Part shown: positions 45,066 to 56,476 of the stretch, one piece after another
How positions within the stretch are numbered: position 1 is the stretch's first letter
Layout: each line of letters opens with the position of its first letter
Source of the DNA: Shewanella algicola
GTDB taxonomy: Bacteria; Pseudomonadota; Gammaproteobacteria; Enterobacterales; Shewanellaceae
Assembly: GCF_014648035.1 (NCBI RefSeq)
Contig: NZ_BMQI01000029.1
Coordinates: 1-58,620, forward strand
Direction: 5' to 3'
DNA length: 58,620 bases
The notes under the pieces: model-generated
Told to the model about the DNA's origin: nothing
Databases searched by the model: none
What the model saw: only the letters and a program-made list of their open reading frames with translations
Program-made: the position numbers and the translations under genes

Positions 45066-46091
45066 ATGCAAAAAGTGACTTTAAAAGAGCTTGGCCAGCA
45101 ATTAAACGCAACGGTTAAAGGTGATGCGACAGTGGAAATCACCAGTGTTGCTACTCTTGAAGATGCGGTCCAAGGTCAACTCTCTTTTTTAGCCAATAGT
45201 AAGTACCGTGCTCAGCTTGAGGCAACTCAAGCTAGCGCGGTATTGCTAAGCGAAAAAGAAGCTGAATTTTATCTAGGCAATGCATTAATTGTTGCAGACC
45301 CTTATGTGAGTTTTGCCCGAGTGGCACAACTGCTCGATATCACACCTAAACAAGCGTTGGGTATTCATCCGTCTGCGAGTATAGATCCTTCAGCCATTAT
45401 TGGAGAGGGTGTTGCTATTGGTGCAAATGCGGTGATTGAAGCAGGTGTTATTTTAGGCGAAAATGTTCAAGTCGGTCCCGGTTGTGTTATTGGCCAAGAC
45501 AGCATTATTGGTTCAGATTCTCGTCTATGGGCTAACGTCACTGTGTATCATGATGTGCATATCGGACAACATTGTCTCGTGCAATCAGGTACTGTGATTG
45601 GTTCTGACGGTTTTGGTTACGCTAATGAGCGTGGCACCTGGGTTAAAATCCCTCAAACTGGTGGTGTCCGTATCGGTAACCGGGTTGAAATTGGTGCATG
45701 TACTAGTATCGACAGAGGTGCGTTATCTCATACTGAAATTCATGATGGTGTGATTATCGATAACCAAATTCAAATTGCCCATAACGTCATTGTCGGTCAA
45801 AATACTGCTATTGCAGGTAGCACGACAATTGCAGGTAGTACCGAAATTGGGAAATACTGTATTATTGGTGGTAATACGGCTATTGCTGGCCATCTAAGCA
45901 TTGCAGATGGTGTGCATGTTTCTGGCGGTACTAACGTAACCAGTATCATCCGTGACAAAGGCGTGTATTCATCTGCGACGGTTGCAATGGAAAACAAGCT
46001 ATGGCGTCGAAACACTGTGCGTTTCCGTCAATTAGATGAATTATTTAATCGAGTTAAACAGCTCGAGAAAAGTACCAAAGGCGAAGAATAA
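45066..46091 (+). CDS. lpxD: UDP-3-O-acylglucosamine N-acyltransferase LpxD
   Basis: LpxD adds the 2-N-acyl chain to UDP-3-O-acylglucosamine, the third step of lipid A synthesis. An N-terminal uridine-binding domain precedes a left-handed beta-helix of hexapeptide repeats (IGEGVAIGANAVIEAGVILG and later turns). The catalytic histidine lies in DNQIQIAHNVIVGQNT, and a C-terminal helix closes the protein. It is separated from skp by five bases. Confidence 0.97.
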   Translation: MQKVTLKELGQQLNATVKGDATVEITSVATLEDAVQGQLSFLANSKYRAQLEATQASAVLLSEKEAEFYLGNALIVADPYVSFARVAQLLDITPKQALGIHPSASIDPSAIIGEGVAIGANAVIEAGVILGENVQVGPGCVIGQDSIIGSDSRLWANVTVYHDVHIGQHCLVQSGTVIGSDGFGYANERGTWVKIPQTGGVRIGNRVEIGACTSIDRGALSHTEIHDGVIIDNQIQIAHNVIVGQNTAIAGSTTIAGSTEIGKYCIIGGNTAIAGHLSIADGVHVSGGTNVTSIIRDKGVYSSATVAMENKLWRRNTVRFRQLDELFNRVKQLEKSTKGEE

Positions 46092-46121
46092 GCCAATTCT
46101 GCCTTGATTAAGGAATGTAGT

Positions 46122-46583
46122 GTGTCAAACCAATTAAACACCATGGATATTAAAGAGATCCTTAAATATCTACCTCATAGATATCCATTTTTGTTAATCG
46201 ATCGTGTTCTTGATTTCACCAAAGGTGAGCAACTACATGCGATTAAAAACGTCACTATTAATGAGCCATTTTTTCAGGGCCATTTCCCAATTCAGCCGGT
46301 AATGCCGGGTGTATTGATTTTAGAAGCAATGGCTCAAGCAACAGGCTTACTCGCGTTTAAAACCATGAGCACAGAGCCATCTCCAGACGTATTGTACTAT
46401 TTTGCTGGTATCGATAAGGCGCGTTTTAAACGTGTCGTTGAGCCAGGCGATCAAATACATTTCCACGTCAAAATGATCAAAGAGCGCCGTGGCATAGGTG
46501 TATTTATTGGTGAAGCATTAGTTGATGGGGAACTGGTTTGTTCTGCAGAAATTATGTGCGCACGTAGAGAGATTAAAAAGTGA
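46122..46583 (+). CDS. fabZ: 3-hydroxyacyl-ACP dehydratase FabZ
   Basis: FabZ dehydrates 3-hydroxyacyl-ACP in fatty acid elongation and shares that precursor pool with LpxA. The hot-dog core shows [16 protein letters not shown], the catalytic histidine in [15 protein letters not shown], and the glutamate in [12 protein letters not shown] use GTG 46122, six bases after AAGGAA, giving 153 residues (151 in E. coli). The upstream TTG at 46104 would add an unlikely extension. Confidence 0.96.
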   Translation: MSNQLNTMDIKEILKYLPHRYPFLLIDRVLDFTKGEQLHAIKNVTINEPFFQGHFPIQPVMPGVLILEAMAQATGLLAFKTMSTEPSPDVLYYFAGIDKARFKRVVEPGDQIHFHVKMIKERRGIGVFIGEALVDGELVCSAEIMCARREIKK

Positions 46584-47350
46584 TAGATAAATTAGCATTT
46601 GTTCACCCAACTGCCAAAATCGGGCAAAATGTGACGATAGGCCCTTGGACCTACATTGGCGAAAATGTTGAAATTGGCGACGACACATGGATAAGTTCTC
46701 ATGTGGTCGTTAAAGGCCCAACCGTGATTGGTAAAGGCAACCGTATATTTCAATTTGCATCCGTTGGTGAAGAGTGCCAAGACAAAAAGTATGCTGGCGA
46801 ACAAACACGCTTAATTATCGGTGATAACAATATCATTCGCGAATCTGTCACCATTCATCGTGGTACAACACAAGACAATCACGAAACCCGTATTGGTTCA
46901 AACTGCTTATTTATGGCTTATGTGCATATCGCTCACGACTGTGTTGTGGGTAATAATGTGATCATGGCTAACAATGCTTCAATTGCTGGCCATGTACATG
47001 TCGGCGATTGGGTTATTCTTGGCGGTATGACAGGTGTGCATCAATTTGTTCGCATTGGTAATCATGCTTTCACTGCGGGTGCCTCTCTTATATTACAAGA
47101 TGTGCCGCCATTTGTGATGGCTGCGGGTTCTCCTGCCGCACCACGTGGATTAAACCTTGAAGGCTTAAAACGTCGCGGCTTTACTAAAGAAAGCCAGCGT
47201 GCGATTTTAAATGCGTATAAAGCAGTGTTCCGTAAAAGCTTAACCATTGAAGAAGCCAACGCTGAAGTCAGTGAGATGGCTGAAAAAGATGAAAATGTAA
47301 AAGCCTTTATGGAATTTATTAATCATCCTGGTCGCGGTATTATTCGATAG
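46580..47350 (+). CDS. lpxA: UDP-N-acetylglucosamine acyltransferase LpxA
   Basis: LpxA carries out the first step of lipid A synthesis, 3-O-acylation of UDP-GlcNAc. The 256-residue left-handed beta-helix includes the catalytic-histidine turn [20 protein letters not shown] and [11 protein letters not shown]. The C-terminal helical domain ends in [11 protein letters not shown]. The GTG start overlaps the fabZ stop (GTGA), so translation is coupled. Confidence 0.97.
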   Translation: MIDKLAFVHPTAKIGQNVTIGPWTYIGENVEIGDDTWISSHVVVKGPTVIGKGNRIFQFASVGEECQDKKYAGEQTRLIIGDNNIIRESVTIHRGTTQDNHETRIGSNCLFMAYVHIAHDCVVGNNVIMANNASIAGHVHVGDWVILGGMTGVHQFVRIGNHAFTAGASLILQDVPPFVMAAGSPAAPRGLNLEGLKRRGFTKESQRAILNAYKAVFRKSLTIEEANAEVSEMAEKDENVKAFMEFINHPGRGIIR

Positions 47351-47358
47351 AAGACACG

Positions 47359-48513
47359 ATGACTCAACGATCTCAAAAAATATTTGCCATTGTCGCCGGA
47401 GAAATCTCCGGCGATATTTTAGGTGCAGGCTTAGTTAAATCACTTAAAAAACGCCATCCTGATGCCCGTTTCATTGGTATTGGTGGTCCGCGTATGCAAG
47501 CGCTCGGTTTTGAAAGCCTATTTTCAATGGAAGAGTTAGCCGTAATGGGCCTGGTCGAAGTGCTGTCACGCTTGCCACGTTTACTCAAGATCCGTTCAAG
47601 TCTGATCAAACAGATTACCGAACTCGCACCTGATTGCTTTATTGGCATCGATGCCCCCGATTTTAATATTGGTGTTGAGCTTAAATTAAAAGCCAAAGGC
47701 ATTAAAACCGTGCATTACGTTAGCCCTTCTGTATGGGCGTGGCGTCCAAAACGCATTTTTAAAATAGCCAAAGCCACCAATATGGTGCTGTCTTTATTGC
47801 CGTTCGAAAAAGCCTTTTACGATAAACACCAGGTTCCTTGCACATTTGTTGGCCATACATTGGCTGATGATATTCCAATGTACAGTGATAAATTAGCCGC
47901 TCGTGCAGAGTTAGGTCTTGAGCCAACGGCTGAATACCTCGCTGTGTTGCCTGGTTCTCGCGGGGGTGAATTAGCCCAGCTTGCCGAGCCTTTTATTAAA
48001 GCAGCAGTATTGGTTAAACAGGCCTATCCAGACATTAAGTTAGTGACGCCTCTGGTTAATGAGGCGCGCAAACAACAATTTACTGAAGCGTTAAAGCAAT
48101 ATGCTCCTGATTTAGAAATTCATCTTATTGATGGTCATTCTCGTGAAGTGATGGCGGCCGCAGACTGTATTTTATTAGCGTCTGGCACTGCCACTTTAGA
48201 GGCGATGCTGGTTAAGCGTCCTATGGTGGTTTCTTACCGTGTTAGCCCGATAACTTATGCTATCGCCATTCGAATGATGAGCATCAGCAATTATTCATTA
48301 CCTAATTTACTGGCAAATGAAACTATTGTGCCTGAATTGATGCAAGCAAATTGCCAACCACAATTAATTGCAGACGCGATAATTGATCAGCTTAATAAAG
48401 ATTTTGCGCCGCTTAATGCCCGATTTGAGCAATTGCACCAGCTACTTAAATGCAATGCCAGCGAGCGTGCAGCAGATGCTGTAGATGCTTTATTGGTAAC
48501 AGGACAATCCTAA
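47359..48513 (+). CDS. lpxB: Lipid-A-disaccharide synthase LpxB
   Basis: LpxB joins lipid X and UDP-diacylglucosamine. The 384-residue GT19 glycosyltransferase begins [21 protein letters not shown] in parts. [30 protein letters not shown] and [19 protein letters not shown] are conserved. It acts at the inner membrane face. It starts nine bases after lpxA, and its TAA overlaps the rnhB ATG. Confidence 0.97.
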   Translation: MTQRSQKIFAIVAGEISGDILGAGLVKSLKKRHPDARFIGIGGPRMQALGFESLFSMEELAVMGLVEVLSRLPRLLKIRSSLIKQITELAPDCFIGIDAPDFNIGVELKLKAKGIKTVHYVSPSVWAWRPKRIFKIAKATNMVLSLLPFEKAFYDKHQVPCTFVGHTLADDIPMYSDKLAARAELGLEPTAEYLAVLPGSRGGELAQLAEPFIKAAVLVKQAYPDIKLVTPLVNEARKQQFTEALKQYAPDLEIHLIDGHSREVMAAADCILLASGTATLEAMLVKRPMVVSYRVSPITYAIAIRMMSISNYSLPNLLANETIVPELMQANCQPQLIADAIIDQLNKDFAPLNARFEQLHQLLKCNASERAADAVDALLVTGQS

Positions 48514-49160
48514 TGATAACGCTTGATACTATGCCGGTAGTGATAAAAAACATCACACCTGAACAAGTCAATTTGATATCACAAGGTGTGGTTGCTGGCG
48601 TTGATGAAGTTGGCCGTGGCCCATTAGTGGGCGACGTGGTGACAGCGGCAGTGATTTTAGATCCCAATAAGCCTATTGCTGGCTTAAACGACTCTAAAAA
48701 GCTCAGTGAAAAACGCCGTAATGCTTTATATCAAGATATTATCGACAACGCGCTGAGTGTCAGTGTTGGCCGAGCTAGCCCGGCAGAAATTGATGAGCTT
48801 AATATTTTGCATGCCACCATGTTAGCCATGCAACGTGCAGTTGCCGGATTAAGTATTCAACCGCACCGCGTGCTCGTCGACGGTAATCGTGTACCTGACT
48901 TTGGTATTGCTAGCCATGCCGTGATTAAAGGTGACGGCTTAGTGGCAGCCATTAGTGCGGCCTCTATTATTGCTAAAGTGACCCGCGACGCTGAAATGGA
49001 TATGTTAGACCAACAATATCCTCAATATGGCTTTGCTAAACACAAAGGCTACCCAACTAAAGCCCATTTTGAGGCTTTAGCATTGCACGGAGTATTGCCT
49101 GAGCACCGTAAAAGCTTTAAACCGGTTGCTGAACGTATTTTACTTCAGAATAAATCTTGA
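48513..49160 (+). CDS. rnhB: Ribonuclease HII
   Basis: RNase HII removes ribonucleotides misincorporated in DNA. The 215-residue protein has the catalytic motif [20 protein letters not shown] (Asp-Glu), the region [13 protein letters not shown] and [13 protein letters not shown] (Asp). The ATG overlaps the lpxB stop. The longer upstream frame into lpxB is not used. A 110-base gap separates it from dnaE. Confidence 0.96.
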   Translation: MITLDTMPVVIKNITPEQVNLISQGVVAGVDEVGRGPLVGDVVTAAVILDPNKPIAGLNDSKKLSEKRRNALYQDIIDNALSVSVGRASPAEIDELNILHATMLAMQRAVAGLSIQPHRVLVDGNRVPDFGIASHAVIKGDGLVAAISAASIIAKVTRDAEMDMLDQQYPQYGFAKHKGYPTKAHFEALALHGVLPEHRKSFKPVAERILLQNKS

Positions 49161-49270
49161 TATTAAAGACAATAACCGACTTAATCATTGGAGAAAGTAG
49201 CTTAGTTTGATAGTCTAAATCCCGCTTTTTCGTGTTGTTTCATTCATCTTTTTCGAAGAATAATTAATCT

Positions 49271-52200
49271 ATGTCCGATCCTCGTTTTGTTCATTTACGC
49301 GTTCACAGTGATTTTTCGATGTCAGACGGCGTCGCAAAAGTTAAGCCCATTATTGCCGCGGCAGAAAGCCTCGACATGGCGGCGATAGCGTTAACCGATC
49401 AAAACAACTTTTGTGGCCTGGTAAAGTTTTATGGTGGTTGCCATGGCGCGGGGATAAAACCCATAGTTGGTGCCGACTTTTGGGTGCAAACGCCAGGTTT
49501 TGAAAAAGAGTTTTGCGCGTTGACCATTATTGCGATGGACAACGAAGGTTATCAAAACCTGACTCAATTAATCAGTGAAGCCTACTTACGTGGTCAAATT
49601 GATGGCCGGGTGGTGATTGATCAAGATTGGCTGGTTAAATTTAACCGTGGTTTAATTATTTTATCGGGTGCTAAAGAAGGTGATGTTGGTAAGGCGTTAT
49701 TAAAAGGCAATCAAAACCAGGTTGACGCTTTGGTGAGCTTTTACCAACAACACTTTAACGACCGCTATTATTTAGAATTAATTCGCACTGGGCGCGCCGA
49801 CGAAGAACGCTACCTGCACATGGCAGTTGAGCTTGCATCAAGCAGAGGTTTGCCGGTTGTTGCCACTAACCAGGTGGTATTTTTAAAGCAAGATGACTTT
49901 GAAGCTCACGAAATTCGTGTGGCAATTCATGATGGTTTTACCCTTGTGGATCCTCGTCGTCCTAAAACCTACAGCGACCAACAGTATTTACGCAGTCAAG
50001 ATGAAATGTGCGAACTGTTTAGCGATATCCCTTCGGCGATACAAAATTCTGTCGAAATCGCTAAGCGTTGTAATGTCACCATACGATTACACGAGTATTT
50101 TTTACCTAACTTCCCTACCGGGGATTTATCAATTGAAGACTTTTTAGTTGATGTGTCTGAAAAAGGCTTAGAAGAGCGACTCGAGTTTTTATTTCCTGAT
50201 CCACAGGTACGAGCTGAAAAGCGTGGTGAGTACGATGAACGTCTCGAAGTTGAACTCAAAGTTATTAACCAGATGGGTTTCCCGGGTTACTTCCTTATCG
50301 TAATGGAATTTATTCAGTGGGGTAAAGATAACGGTATTCCTGTCGGGCCAGGCCGTGGTTCTGGTGCGGGGTCGCTGGTGGCCTATGCACTTAAAATTAC
50401 CGACCTTGATCCGTTAGAGTATGACTTACTGTTCGAACGTTTCTTAAACCCTGAACGTGTTTCGATGCCCGACTTTGACGTCGACTTTTGTATGGACCGT
50501 CGTGACGAGGTGATTGACCACGTAGCCGAGCTATATGGCCGAGAAGCGGTATCACAGATTATTACCTTTGGAACCATGGCGGCCAAAGCGGTTGTCCGCG
50601 ATGTTGGCCGAGTATTAGGCCATCCATACGGTTTTGTTGAACGTTTAACAAAAATGATCCCAGCAGAACCTGGGATGACATTGGCCAAGGCCTTTGAGGT
50701 TGAGCCAGCGCTACCTGAAGCTTACGCTGCAGATGAAGACGTAAAAGAGCTAATCGACATGTGTCGCCGCCTTGAAGGGGTCACCCGTAACGCGGGTAAA
50801 CATGCCGGTGGTGTGGTGATTGCCCCCACACGGATCACTGACTTTGCGCCATTATATTGCGACGCAGAAGGTTTAAACCCGGTTACCCAATTTGATAAAA
50901 ACGACGTTGAAACCGCCGGTTTAGTTAAGTTCGACTTCTTGGGATTACGGACCTTAACCATTATTGACTGGGCATTGCAGATGATTAATCCGCGCCAAGT
51001 TAAAGAAGGTAAAGAGCCGGTTCGTATCGAATCCATCCCGCTTGCCGATCCTGCTTGTTTCAGGTTGTTGCAACGCTACGAAACCACTGCGGTATTTCAG
51101 CTCGAATCCCGCGGTATGAAAGACTTGATTAAACGTCTACAGCCAGATTGTTTTGAAGACATGATTGCATTGGTGGCGCTGTTTCGTCCAGGGCCGCTGC
51201 AGTCGGGCATGGTTGATAACTTTATCGAACGTAAGCACGGCCGTGAAGAAGTGTCTTACCCAGACTCTGAATATCAACACGAATCGTTAAAAGAGTTACT
51301 GTCACCTACCTACGGCATTATCTTGTATCAAGAGCAGGTTATGCAGATTGCTCAGGTACTTTCTGGTTACACCCTAGGCGGCGCGGACATGCTCCGTCGT
51401 GCAATGGGTAAGAAAAAACCGGAAGAAATGGCCAAACAGCGTGGCACCTTTAAAGAAGGCGCTATCAACAATGGCATCGACGGCGAGCTGTCGATGAAAA
51501 TTTTCGACCTGGTAGAAAAGTTTGCGGGTTATGGTTTTAACAAATCGCATTCGGCCGCTTACGCCCTAGTGTCGTACCAAACATTGTGGCTTAAAACCCA
51601 CTATCCGGCGCAGTTTATGGCTGCGGTAATGTCTGCCGACATGGATAACACCGATAAAATCGTTACCCTAGTTGATGAATGCGAGCGCATGGGCTTACCG
51701 CTTATTCCGCCTGATGTGAACAAAGGCTTGTTTAAGTTTACCGTCGATGACGACCTTAATATTGTTTATGGCATTGGCGCCATTAAAGGCGTGGGCGAGG
51801 GCCCTGTTGATTCGATTTTAGAAGCTCGAAAAGACGGCCCTTTTATCGATTTATTTGATTTCTGTGCTCGTGTCGACTTAAAAAAGCTCAACAAACGCGT
51901 CATCGAGAAACTTATTCTAGCAGGGGCATTAGACACCCTAGGCCCACATCGCGCCTCAATGATGGCAACATTACCCGAAGCCATTAGCGCAGCAGCTCAG
52001 CATGCCAAAGCTGAGGCGATTGGCCAACATGATATGTTTGGTTTGCTTAATAGCGAGCCAGAAGACAGCAAGCAAAACTTTGTTCAATGCACGCCATGGC
52101 CTGATAAAATTTGGTTAGAAGGCGAACGTGAAACCTTAGGGCTCTACTTAACCGGACACCCGATTAATCAGTATTTAAAAGAGCTCAAGCAATACACTAA

Positions 52201-52747
52201 TGGCCGTTTAAAAGACATTCATCCAACCGAGCGGGGCAAAACCGTTAAAGCGGCTGGGTTAGTGGTGGCAACCCGAGTGATGATCACCAAGCGTGGTTCA
52301 AAAATGGGTCTGGTTACCCTTGACGATAAAAGTGCGCGTCTCGAAATCATGCTATTTACCGAGCCATTTGAAAAATTTGGTCACTTGCTAGAAAAAGATC
52401 GCATTCTCATTTGTGAAGGCGATGTCAGCTTTGATGATTTTTCGGGTGGTAACCGCATGAATGCCCGTAATGTGATAGAAATTGGTGAAGCGCGCAGTCA
52501 CTTTGCCAAAGCGGTTGAAATTAATGTTCAAGGCAATGATGTCACCCCTGAGTGGTTAGATACATTTGAACAAACCCTAACGCCATGGCGTAATGGCGCA
52601 GTGCCAGTGGTGATTAATTATGTTAAACCAGAAGCCAGCGGTAAGATCACTTTAGGTGATGAATGGCGGGTCAACCCAAGTGATGAATTAATGCTATCAC
52701 TTGAAAGTATGCTCGGTTCACATAACGTTAAAATTACGTTTAATTAG
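49271..52747 (+). CDS. dnaE: DNA polymerase III alpha subunit
   Basis: DnaE is the replicative C-family polymerase. At 1158 residues it matches E. coli (1160). An N-terminal PHP domain ([14 protein letters not shown]) is followed by the polymerase active site with [16 protein letters not shown] and the acidic motif [16 protein letters not shown]. The thumb/fingers region includes FGYNKSHS-like [18 protein letters not shown] tandem HhH and an OB-fold near 990-1080 ([20 protein letters not shown]) and a tau-binding tail follow. It is followed directly by tilS. Confidence 0.98.
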   Translation: MSDPRFVHLRVHSDFSMSDGVAKVKPIIAAAESLDMAAIALTDQNNFCGLVKFYGGCHGAGIKPIVGADFWVQTPGFEKEFCALTIIAMDNEGYQNLTQLISEAYLRGQIDGRVVIDQDWLVKFNRGLIILSGAKEGDVGKALLKGNQNQVDALVSFYQQHFNDRYYLELIRTGRADEERYLHMAVELASSRGLPVVATNQVVFLKQDDFEAHEIRVAIHDGFTLVDPRRPKTYSDQQYLRSQDEMCELFSDIPSAIQNSVEIAKRCNVTIRLHEYFLPNFPTGDLSIEDFLVDVSEKGLEERLEFLFPDPQVRAEKRGEYDERLEVELKVINQMGFPGYFLIVMEFIQWGKDNGIPVGPGRGSGAGSLVAYALKITDLDPLEYDLLFERFLNPERVSMPDFDVDFCMDRRDEVIDHVAELYGREAVSQIITFGTMAAKAVVRDVGRVLGHPYGFVERLTKMIPAEPGMTLAKAFEVEPALPEAYAADEDVKELIDMCRRLEGVTRNAGKHAGGVVIAPTRITDFAPLYCDAEGLNPVTQFDKNDVETAGLVKFDFLGLRTLTIIDWALQMINPRQVKEGKEPVRIESIPLADPACFRLLQRYETTAVFQLESRGMKDLIKRLQPDCFEDMIALVALFRPGPLQSGMVDNFIERKHGREEVSYPDSEYQHESLKELLSPTYGIILYQEQVMQIAQVLSGYTLGGADMLRRAMGKKKPEEMAKQRGTFKEGAINNGIDGELSMKIFDLVEKFAGYGFNKSHSAAYALVSYQTLWLKTHYPAQFMAAVMSADMDNTDKIVTLVDECERMGLPLIPPDVNKGLFKFTVDDDLNIVYGIGAIKGVGEGPVDSILEARKDGPFIDLFDFCARVDLKKLNKRVIEKLILAGALDTLGPHRASMMATLPEAISAAAQHAKAEAIGQHDMFGLLNSEPEDSKQNFVQCTPWPDKIWLEGERETLGLYLTGHPINQYLKELKQYTNGRLKDIHPTERGKTVKAAGLVVATRVMITKRGSKMGLVTLDDKSARLEIMLFTEPFEKFGHLLEKDRILICEGDVSFDDFSGGNRMNARNVIEIGEARSHFAKAVEINVQGNDVTPEWLDTFEQTLTPWRNGAVPVVINYVKPEASGKITLGDEWRVNPSDELMLSLESMLGSHNVKITFN

Positions 52748-52756
52748 GCAGATATC

Positions 52757-54250
52757 ATGACTCATGCCGCGCAGAAGTCAGACAATATAACAACCGCTCA
52801 GCTATTAACCTTGCTAGAAAATAGCGTGCTACCTTTGTACCAACAAGGTGTACAACTCAATGAGCATGCGCCTAAGTTAGTGCTGGCTTACAGTGGCGGT
52901 GTTGACTCTGAGGTCTTAGCGTTTGGTTTAAGTGCCTTTGCCCAAAAACATCCACACATTGCATGTTTGCTTATTCACGTGCATCACGGTTTAAGCCCTA
53001 ATGCTAATGTGTGGGTTGAGCACTGTATTAGCCGTGCGAATCATTACCAACTGCCGGTACAAATAGAGCGGGTTAAGGTAGAAAAAGGCCCAAGGGAAAG
53101 CTTAGAAGCCAAAGCGCGTGATGCGCGTTATCAAGCGTTTGAGCGCTACCTTAATCCTGGCGATATCTTGCTTACCGCCCACCATCAAGATGATCAACTC
53201 GAAACCGTATTACTGGCATTAAAACGTGGTCAGGGCCCCAAAGGCCTGGGCGCGATGGCGCCCATGCAATTATATAAGCAATCCTGGTTGCTTAGACCGC
53301 TGTTAGCCATTAGCCGTCTACAAATAGAGCAATTTGCAACTCAATACCAATTAAGCCACATAGAAGATGAGAGTAATCAAGACGACAGTTACGACCGTAA
53401 CTTTTTACGCCTAGAGATTATTCCTCGCTTAAAACAACGCTGGCCAAGTATTGCCACCACAGCAGCAAGAAGCGCCGCATTGTGTGCACAGCAACAACAA
53501 GTGATTGATGATGAAGTGAGTCATCGCTTACCCCAGTGGTTAACTCTACCCACCGATATCGATGGGTTAATCACTGAGTCTAGTGGGTTTAAACTGGGGC
53601 ACTTGAGCCAATTAACGCCTGCATGGCAAGCATTGTTATTTCGCGGTTATTTACAACATTGTGGTGTTAATTTGCCATCACAATCGCAATTACAGCAAAT
53701 ATTGTTGCAATTGATCGAGGCCAAAGAGGATGCCAATGTGGCCATTCAATGGGGCGATTATCAGGTTAAACGCTTTGCCAATGCGGCTTATGTATTAACC
53801 CATCAAGCGCTTGAACCTGTCGATGCCACAAAGCTTGAAAATGATATTCGCGCAGTATTAGCAGGCGAGCTAAATCAAGCCTCGGGCAAAATAGGGCAGC
53901 TGCCATTTAGTGTGCAAATTCAGGCGCAAGAGCTTGCACAACAAGATATTCCAACATCAGTAACGCCGTTACTTGCCTTGCCTTTAGATCAAGCACAAAT
54001 CACTGTGCAGTATGGTGCAACTGGTGCAATTAAATGTCAGCCACAGTTTGCCACATCGCAGCGCAGCAAACCGCGTGAGCTTAAAAAGCTTTGGCAGGAG
54101 TGTCATATTCCGCCATGGCGTCGTCAGCAAATTCCATTAATTTTTTACGGTGATGTGTTAGTTGCCGCTATCGGATTATGGATAGACAAACGTTACCTAG
54201 CAGCACCAGGCCAACCCGGGCTTAGCTTGCCGCTTTTGACAACCCGTTGA
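52757..54250 (+). CDS. tilS: tRNA(Ile)-lysidine synthase TilS
   Basis: TilS attaches lysine to C34 of tRNA-Ile(CAU), changing its codon from AUG to AUA. The N-terminal PP-loop ATPase motif is SGGVDSEVLAFGL. TAHHQDDQLETVLLALKRG is conserved, and a C-terminal TilS domain ends in the segment WQECHIPPWRRQQIPLIFYG. At 497 residues it is longer than the E. coli enzyme (432). It begins ten bases after dnaE. In E. coli accA and other genes lie between dnaE and tilS. Confidence 0.96.
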   Translation: MTHAAQKSDNITTAQLLTLLENSVLPLYQQGVQLNEHAPKLVLAYSGGVDSEVLAFGLSAFAQKHPHIACLLIHVHHGLSPNANVWVEHCISRANHYQLPVQIERVKVEKGPRESLEAKARDARYQAFERYLNPGDILLTAHHQDDQLETVLLALKRGQGPKGLGAMAPMQLYKQSWLLRPLLAISRLQIEQFATQYQLSHIEDESNQDDSYDRNFLRLEIIPRLKQRWPSIATTAARSAALCAQQQQVIDDEVSHRLPQWLTLPTDIDGLITESSGFKLGHLSQLTPAWQALLFRGYLQHCGVNLPSQSQLQQILLQLIEAKEDANVAIQWGDYQVKRFANAAYVLTHQALEPVDATKLENDIRAVLAGELNQASGKIGQLPFSVQIQAQELAQQDIPTSVTPLLALPLDQAQITVQYGATGAIKCQPQFATSQRSKPRELKKLWQECHIPPWRRQQIPLIFYGDVLVAAIGLWIDKRYLAAPGQPGLSLPLLTTR

Positions 54251-54407
54251 ATAGCGATGAAAAAGCACTAGCACTGATTATCGCATCAGACTATATTGGT
54301 TTGCCTAGTCTTTATCGTCGCGCAGTGTTCTAGCAGGATGAAGTCCGCTCTAATGCCTAGTCATTGTTACAATAAATTTTCTTAATTATTTACAAAGGAT
54401 GTTGTCT

Positions 54408-55988
54408 GTGAATACCTTTCGTTTAATAGCCTTATGTGGTGTTTTTTTATTACCAAGCGCAAATGCCGCGCCGTTTCAGTTTGATGAAAAAACCTACCGC
54501 CAAGATGTAGAAACACTCGCCAGTGATGAATTTGAAGGTCGTGGGCCTTTGTCTAAGGGCGAGACACTGACCGTTGAGTATTTAGAGAAAGCATACAAAG
54601 CGATAGGGCTCAAACCGGGTTTTGGCGACAGCTACCGTCAAGCAGTGCCTATGGCTAAAATAACTGCCGATCAAACCATGCAGCTAACCATTGCTGATGT
54701 GGTGCTAAATAATGGCAGCGACTTTACCGCCCGCACCGAACAAATTCAGCCACAAGTGTCATTAGACAACAGCGACGTTATTTTTGTGGGTTACGGTATC
54801 AATGCCCCAGAATATAAATGGAACGATTACGCCAATGTTGATGTGAAAGGTAAAACGCTGATTATGCTGGTCAATGATCCAGGTTTTGCCACTCAAGACC
54901 CTGATATTTTTAAAGGTAATGCCATGACCTACTATGGCCGCTGGACTTACAAGTACGAAGAAGCAGCAAGGCAGGGCGCCAAAGCGGTGTTTATTGTGCA
55001 CGAAACCGCACCCGCAGCCTACGGCTGGAACGTCGTTGAAAACAGCAACACCAATACCAAATATACTTTAGTGGATAACCACAAAAATCAATCTCACATC
55101 GGTGTCATGGGCTGGGTTCAACATCACGGCGCACAAAAAATCTTTAGCGCAGCAGGCCTTGATTACGACACTCTGAAACTCACCGCCGCAAAGCCAGGTT
55201 TTAAAGCGATACCCCTTAAACTTAAAGCCAACTTAACCCTCAAAAACCAAATCGAATTGGCCACCTCTTATAACGTAGCTGGTATTTTACCTGGCAGTTC
55301 ACAAGCCGATGAATGGGTTATTATGCATGCGCATTGGGATCATTTAGGCAAAACAGTGCAAGATGGCAAAACGCGCATTTATAACGGTGCTGTCGATAAT
55401 GCCTCAGGTGTTGCCGGAGTATTACAGTTAGCGCGTCATTTCAAAGCACAAAACAAAGTTCCTAAACGCTCTATATTGTTTACTGCCTTTACCGCAGAAG
55501 AAACAGGCCTTATTGGTGCGCAATACTTTGCTGCCAATCCTCCTGTACCGACCAAACAACTCGTATCGTTTTTAAACATTGACGGCATGAACGTTGGCAA
55601 AGGAGTTAATTACATACTGCGTTACGGCCAGGGCGTGTCAGAGTTAGAGACCTATTTAGATGATGCCGCTAAAGCACAAGGGCGCACAGTAAAAGCAGAC
55701 CCTCGTCCACAAAACGGCCTTATGTTCCGCTCAGACCACTTTGCCTTAGCCCAACAAGGAGTGCCAGGGTTAATGTTTATGAGCCTAGGTGATACAGACC
55801 CAGATTATATTGCTCATAAATATCATCAAGATGCTGACGATTATGATGCCAGCTGGAATTTAGGCGGAGTCGAGCAAGACCTCGGTTTAATCAGTGACAT
55901 TATTGAAAAGCTTGCCAACAACAACGACTGGCCAAAATGGCTCGAAGAATCTGACTTTAAAAAACGTCGAGCGATGGACGGTAAGTAG
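54408..55988 (+). CDS. Secreted M28-family metallopeptidase
   Basis: A 526-residue periplasmic or secreted zinc aminopeptidase-like protein. A signal peptide (ending SANAA) precedes a PA-type insert domain (about 120-240) and the M28 catalytic domain. Zinc ligands and catalytic residues are visible in HAHWDHLG (His), GAVDNASGVAGVL (bridging Asp), FTAEETGLIGAQYF (Glu pair), LNIDGMNVG (Asp) and FRSDHFALAQQGVP (His). I use GTG 54408, which follows AAGGA by eight bases. The ATG at 54399 leaves no room for a ribosome binding site. Confidence 0.9.
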   Translation: MNTFRLIALCGVFLLPSANAAPFQFDEKTYRQDVETLASDEFEGRGPLSKGETLTVEYLEKAYKAIGLKPGFGDSYRQAVPMAKITADQTMQLTIADVVLNNGSDFTARTEQIQPQVSLDNSDVIFVGYGINAPEYKWNDYANVDVKGKTLIMLVNDPGFATQDPDIFKGNAMTYYGRWTYKYEEAARQGAKAVFIVHETAPAAYGWNVVENSNTNTKYTLVDNHKNQSHIGVMGWVQHHGAQKIFSAAGLDYDTLKLTAAKPGFKAIPLKLKANLTLKNQIELATSYNVAGILPGSSQADEWVIMHAHWDHLGKTVQDGKTRIYNGAVDNASGVAGVLQLARHFKAQNKVPKRSILFTAFTAEETGLIGAQYFAANPPVPTKQLVSFLNIDGMNVGKGVNYILRYGQGVSELETYLDDAAKAQGRTVKADPRPQNGLMFRSDHFALAQQGVPGLMFMSLGDTDPDYIAHKYHQDADDYDASWNLGGVEQDLGLISDIIEKLANNNDWPKWLEESDFKKRRAMDGK

Positions 55989-56007
55989 TGTTAGCTAGTT
56001 GGATAAA

Positions 56008-56034
56008 GAGAGGAGGCGAAAGCCTTCTTTTTCA
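56008..56034 (+). terminator. Intrinsic terminator of the M28 peptidase gene
   Basis: AGGAGGC, GAAA, GCCTTCT (one G-U pair) followed by TTTTTC, about 20 bases past the stop codon. Confidence 0.75.
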
Positions 56035-56038
56035 TTAG

Positions 56039-56085
56039 ATATGGCCTACGGCCACTAACGTCGTGGCGCTTCACCCACACCAGGC
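56039..56085 (+). repeat. 47-base interspersed repeat, copy A
   Basis: ATATGGCCTACGGCCACTAA followed by CGTCGTGGCGCTTCACCCAC and ACCAGGC. It matches copy B (56143-56189) at about 38 of 47 positions and contains the small palindrome GGCCTACGGCC. Its nature is unknown. Confidence 0.75.
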
Positions 56086-56142
56086 TTTTTCAAACTTCGT
56101 TTGAATTAAGTGCGCAAGGTTCCACTCTACATGGGCTGATAC

Positions 56143-56189
56143 ATATGGCCTGTGGCCACCAACGTCGTAGCGCTTCGTTCACACCAGAC
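56143..56189 (+). repeat. 47-base interspersed repeat, copy B
   Basis: ATATGGCCTGTGGCCACCAA followed by CGTCGTAGCGCTTCGTTCAC and ACCAGAC. The direct repeat lies 104 bases from copy A, and the palindrome GGCC-N3-GGCC is kept while its centre differs. Confidence 0.75.
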
Positions 56190-56476
56190 CTAGAGGAAAC
56201 TAACAACGGTTCCGATGGTACACTCTGTACCGCGAAAGCTAAGCTCACCTCCATGTGAGCTTTACGCATTCTTTTATAAAGAGTCTTCAACGTCCTCAAG
56301 TTCAGAGTTGAATCACACCATTTCCAAGTCAAGAAAACTAACTCGTTTTTGCCTCAAAATAAGTTAAAGTAAATGCTCCAATGGCGACTTTGAGCAAACA
56401 AGAGATGGTTCAAGTCGTTTAATGTTATTAGCTTTATTCTACAAAGCGGACGTTCCGCTAACGCATTTTTCGCTAA

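Larger units (their letters stand above)
55989..56476. other. Intergenic region, 488 bases, with repeats and hairpins
   Basis: Between the M28 peptidase and the convergent intI gene. It holds the M28 terminator, two copies of a 47-base repeat, a hairpin AAGCTCAC/GTGAGCTT near 56234-56255, and a small GCGGA/TCCGC hairpin at 56447-56459 suited to terminate intI. An 80-codon minus-strand frame (56090-56332) covers the repeats and is not a credible gene. Confidence 0.6.

Noticed and set aside
54251..54407. Small gene or RNA between tilS and the M28 gene
   Set aside because: No frame, hairpin or conserved motif could be recognised in this 157-base gap.
56090..56332. 80-codon minus-strand frame before intI
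   Set aside because: It covers one copy of the 47-base repeat and a hairpin; no family resemblance or start signal.
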